A DNA stretch of 15,767 nucleotides, taken from positions 1 to 15,767 of the forward strand of contig WJIO01000366.1 of NCBI GenBank assembly GCA_014730235.1. Direction: 5' to 3'. The notes under the pieces were generated by a model. That model did not search any database. It saw only the letters and a program-made list of their open reading frames with translations, and was not told the DNA's origin. A program made the position numbers and the translations under genes. The DNA is from Candidatus Poribacteria bacterium. GTDB lineage: Bacteria; Poribacteria; DTPJ01; WJIO01. Shown here in pieces: positions 14,209-15,767 of the stretch; the stretch's first letter is position 1; each line of letters starts with the position of its first letter.

Positions 14209-15399
14209 TTACTGAGAATGTAATTCATCCCTCAGGAATCTTATGGCCTCTTCGAAAGCCTTAAAATCGCTTTCGTCGGCAAGAAATTCTTCTACGCTGA
14301 AGTCGGGCCATCTGGTATAATCTTCTTTTTGTTGTTGAAGTATCTTTATACCCCGTAGTTTTTCCAAGAATCTTGGCAGAATTTCTTGGTAAACTTGTTC
14401 TTCCTGCCATTCAGAAAAGTTAAACATTATCTTACCGTTTGCGTCTACAATAAACACTGTAAGACCATCTCCAGTAAGTATAAAGTTAAAAGCCCCAGCT
14501 CCGCCTGATCCCCACCATATTATATCATCAGCCGTTTCTACTGATAGTTGGTATAATTGCTTTATCTGTTTTACGGCGTTTTCGCTCAAATTTTCCTTGC
14601 ACTTATTGAAAAATAGTTCTTCCTTCTCTTCGTCTTTTTCCAGGGGTTTGGCCGGTTGAGCAATGGTAGGTTCATTGCTTCTTTCTCCCAATTCTTCTAC
14701 AACAGCATATCTCTGATTTTCTTTGTTTGAGAATGATCTATATTTGTTTTTTGCACTTTGCTTTAGATCAAATACAATAAGCCGGGGAACCACTATGTCA
14801 ATACCTTCATCAGAATAGTTTCTGATTTCCAGGGCATAAGTCTCAAAGGAAAAAGGCCCCCGGGCGTTAAGGAATTTTATTGTACGTCTTAATTCATTGT
14901 TTAGTCGGTTGATAGTGATTATTAAACGAAAGTTTCCGCGTCCTAGGGTAGTGTTCAGGTTTTTTACAAAATCTTCTGGATCCCAACTTTCGGAATCTAC
15001 TTTTTCTTCCATAATTTCCTGTAGATGTTTACCCTGGTTTTCCAGAAATATGGCATCAAATTCTTCATATGACATCTCCCACAAAACCGCGCCGTATTCT
15101 AAAACTCGGCCCATAATCTCCCTTCGGGTAGAAGAATCCTTTGGCATTTTACATTCTATTATTGATATTCCGCCTTTATCATCAACTCCTATAAGTCCGG
15201 TGCTGTCTTCTGAACCATTTGCTGATGGTGCTTTTATGCAAATTTTTATATTTGCTTCACCATCATCTGAGCCATCAATGGATAAAAGTTCAGGTATTTG
15301 ATATATCAGATCTCTTACAGAGCTTTCATCCTGCTGTGTTTCACTATCTGGTATCCTTCTCCATTCGCTATCTTTTCCTTTTCTTACAGCTATTTTCAT
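14209..15399 (-). CDS. PD-(D/E)XK nuclease-like protein (DUF91/NucS-related)
   Basis: This 396-residue protein has a nuclease core in its first third. E25 lies in a DESSVRDLIYQIPELL helix, D73 in GLIGVDDKGG, and E82-C-K84 in ISIIECKMP, followed by a helix EIMGRVLEYGAVLW. That is the E...D...ExK pattern of PD-(D/E)XK proteins such as NucS and DUF91, where the last helix usually carries Q..EY; here Arg takes the place of Gln. The middle is charged and likely flexible. The C-terminus (IIWWGSGGAGAFNFILTGDG and LTVFIVDANGKIMFNF) looks like a separate small beta domain. There is no methylase, helicase or other defence gene beside it. The ATG at 15399 follows GGAAGGA by a normal gap. A DNA-cleaving role in repair or defence is inferred; it is not shown. 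Confidence 0.7.
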   Translation of the reverse strand: MKIAVRKGKDSEWRRIPDSETQQDESSVRDLIYQIPELLSIDGSDDGEANIKICIKAPSANGSEDSTGLIGVDDKGGISIIECKMPKDSSTRREIMGRVLEYGAVLWEMSYEEFDAIFLENQGKHLQEIMEEKVDSESWDPEDFVKNLNTTLGRGNFRLIITINRLNNELRRTIKFLNARGPFSFETYALEIRNYSDEGIDIVVPRLIVFDLKQSAKNKYRSFSNKENQRYAVVEELGERSNEPTIAQPAKPLEKDEEKEELFFNKCKENLSENAVKQIKQLYQLSVETADDIIWWGSGGAGAFNFILTGDGLTVFIVDANGKIMFNFSEWQEEQVYQEILPRFLEKLRGIKILQQQKEDYTRWPDFSVEEFLADESDFKAFEEAIRFLRDELHSQ

Positions 15400-15539
15400 T
15401 CCATAATCCTTCCACCCAAAATCAAACTTTCTTAGATTTTATGTATTAATATTATAATATTTCTATCTATGATCCCTAGTCGAGAAACATTAAATAAAGC
15501 GGTCTAATATTTATCAAGAAATATACTGGTAAAAGGATT

Positions 15540-15580
15540 GATATTATGGGGCAGATTGTAACAATCTGCCCCATAATATC
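15540..15580 (-). terminator. Long palindromic hairpin, probable terminator of the right-edge gene
   Basis: A 19-base arm containing GGGGCAGATTG (15540-15558) and its exact reverse complement (15562-15580) enclose TAA. It starts 32 bases past the stop of the minus-strand gene at the right edge and is followed on that strand by AATCCTTTTACC, a modest U-run. Position and stem strength suit a terminator; the plus strand lacks any T-run after it. Confidence 0.6.
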
Positions 15581-15612
15581 TAGTGCGAGGTATTTGGATA
15601 TAAATTAATTAA

Positions 15613-15767
15613 TCAATCTTCACCTACGACAGTATATCCGCCAATCAGCCAGTAGGCAGTAGCAAAGGAATATAATTTCCCCATTAGTTTATCCACATTT
15701 TCCGGGTTAGAATGGTATCCACCGTCAGACCAGACTTTGTTATTGGCTTCAACACTTTCCCATAGGC
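15613..15767 (-). CDS. 3' end of an unrecognised gene, runs off the right edge
   Basis: Fifty codons and a TGA stop are visible on the minus strand, with the start beyond the window. The fragment reads LWESVEANNKVWSDGGYH, then SNPENVDKLMGKLYSFATAY and ends WLIGGYTVVGED. It is rich in aromatic residues and Gly. I do not recognise the family. The reading is supported by an uninterrupted frame up to the edge, protein-like composition and a terminator-like hairpin 32 bases past the stop. Confidence 0.55.
   Translation of the reverse strand, partial: LWESVEANNKVWSDGGYHSNPENVDKLMGKLYSFATAYWLIGGYTVVGED

Noticed and set aside
15448-15461. AATATTATAATATT palindrome upstream of the nuclease-like gene, holding TATAAT on both strands
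   Set aside because: No matching -35 box at a proper distance on the minus strand; an AT-only palindrome is weak evidence.
1-15767. CRISPR array, prophage or transposase genes
   Set aside because: No evenly spaced direct repeats and no integrase, transposase or phage structural motif in any frame.

Overview
The window reads as a chromosomal segment, roughly 40% GC by eye, from an uncultivated-type, probably anaerobic Gram-negative-like bacterium. Support comes from a ferredoxin-dependent 2-oxoacid oxidoreductase (IorAB), a lipoprotein-anchored solute-binding protein, strong AGGAGG ribosome sites with frequent GTG/TTG starts, and a DUF6785-type OPT-like permease. From memory, that permease family and the C-terminal tail of the secreted protein are commonest in candidate phyla such as Poribacteria or Armatimonadota; the taxon is a weak inference. 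There is no phage, plasmid, CRISPR or transposase gene.

Region 1 (1-4559, minus strand) is an amino-acid catabolic operon. It is transcribed iorA, iorB, paaK-like CoA ligase, double-ACT protein, then a branched-chain-amino-acid-type binding lipoprotein that runs off the left edge. Together these suggest uptake of aromatic (or branched) amino acids, ferredoxin-linked oxidation of the 2-oxoacid to an acyl-CoA, and interconversion of the acyl-CoA with the free acid. A 70-bp inverted-repeat element sits between iorA and iorB.

Region 2 (4640-8629, minus strand) is housekeeping: a membrane-anchored TPR protein, an FmdB-type zinc ribbon, tRNA-Gly(CCC) behind a perfect-consensus promoter, and a stand-alone hydantoinase/oxoprolinase HyuA-type protein.

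Region 3 (8630-9132) is a 500-bp divergent intergenic region carrying a nested inverted-repeat element related to the one in region 1, a decayed remnant, and a good promoter for region 4.

Region 4 (9133-14159, plus strand) is the most distinctive part: a secreted discoidin-like protein, a roughly 12-14 TM OPT-like permease with a TTG start preceded by a 20-bp perfect hairpin, and a cytoplasmic GH95-family glycoside hydrolase. I read it as a small glycan-acquisition module in which an intact oligosaccharide or glycoside is imported and cut inside the cell.

Region 5 (14187-15767, minus strand) holds a lone PD-(D/E)XK nuclease-like protein, a long palindromic terminator-like hairpin, and the 3' end of an unrecognised gene that enters from the right edge.
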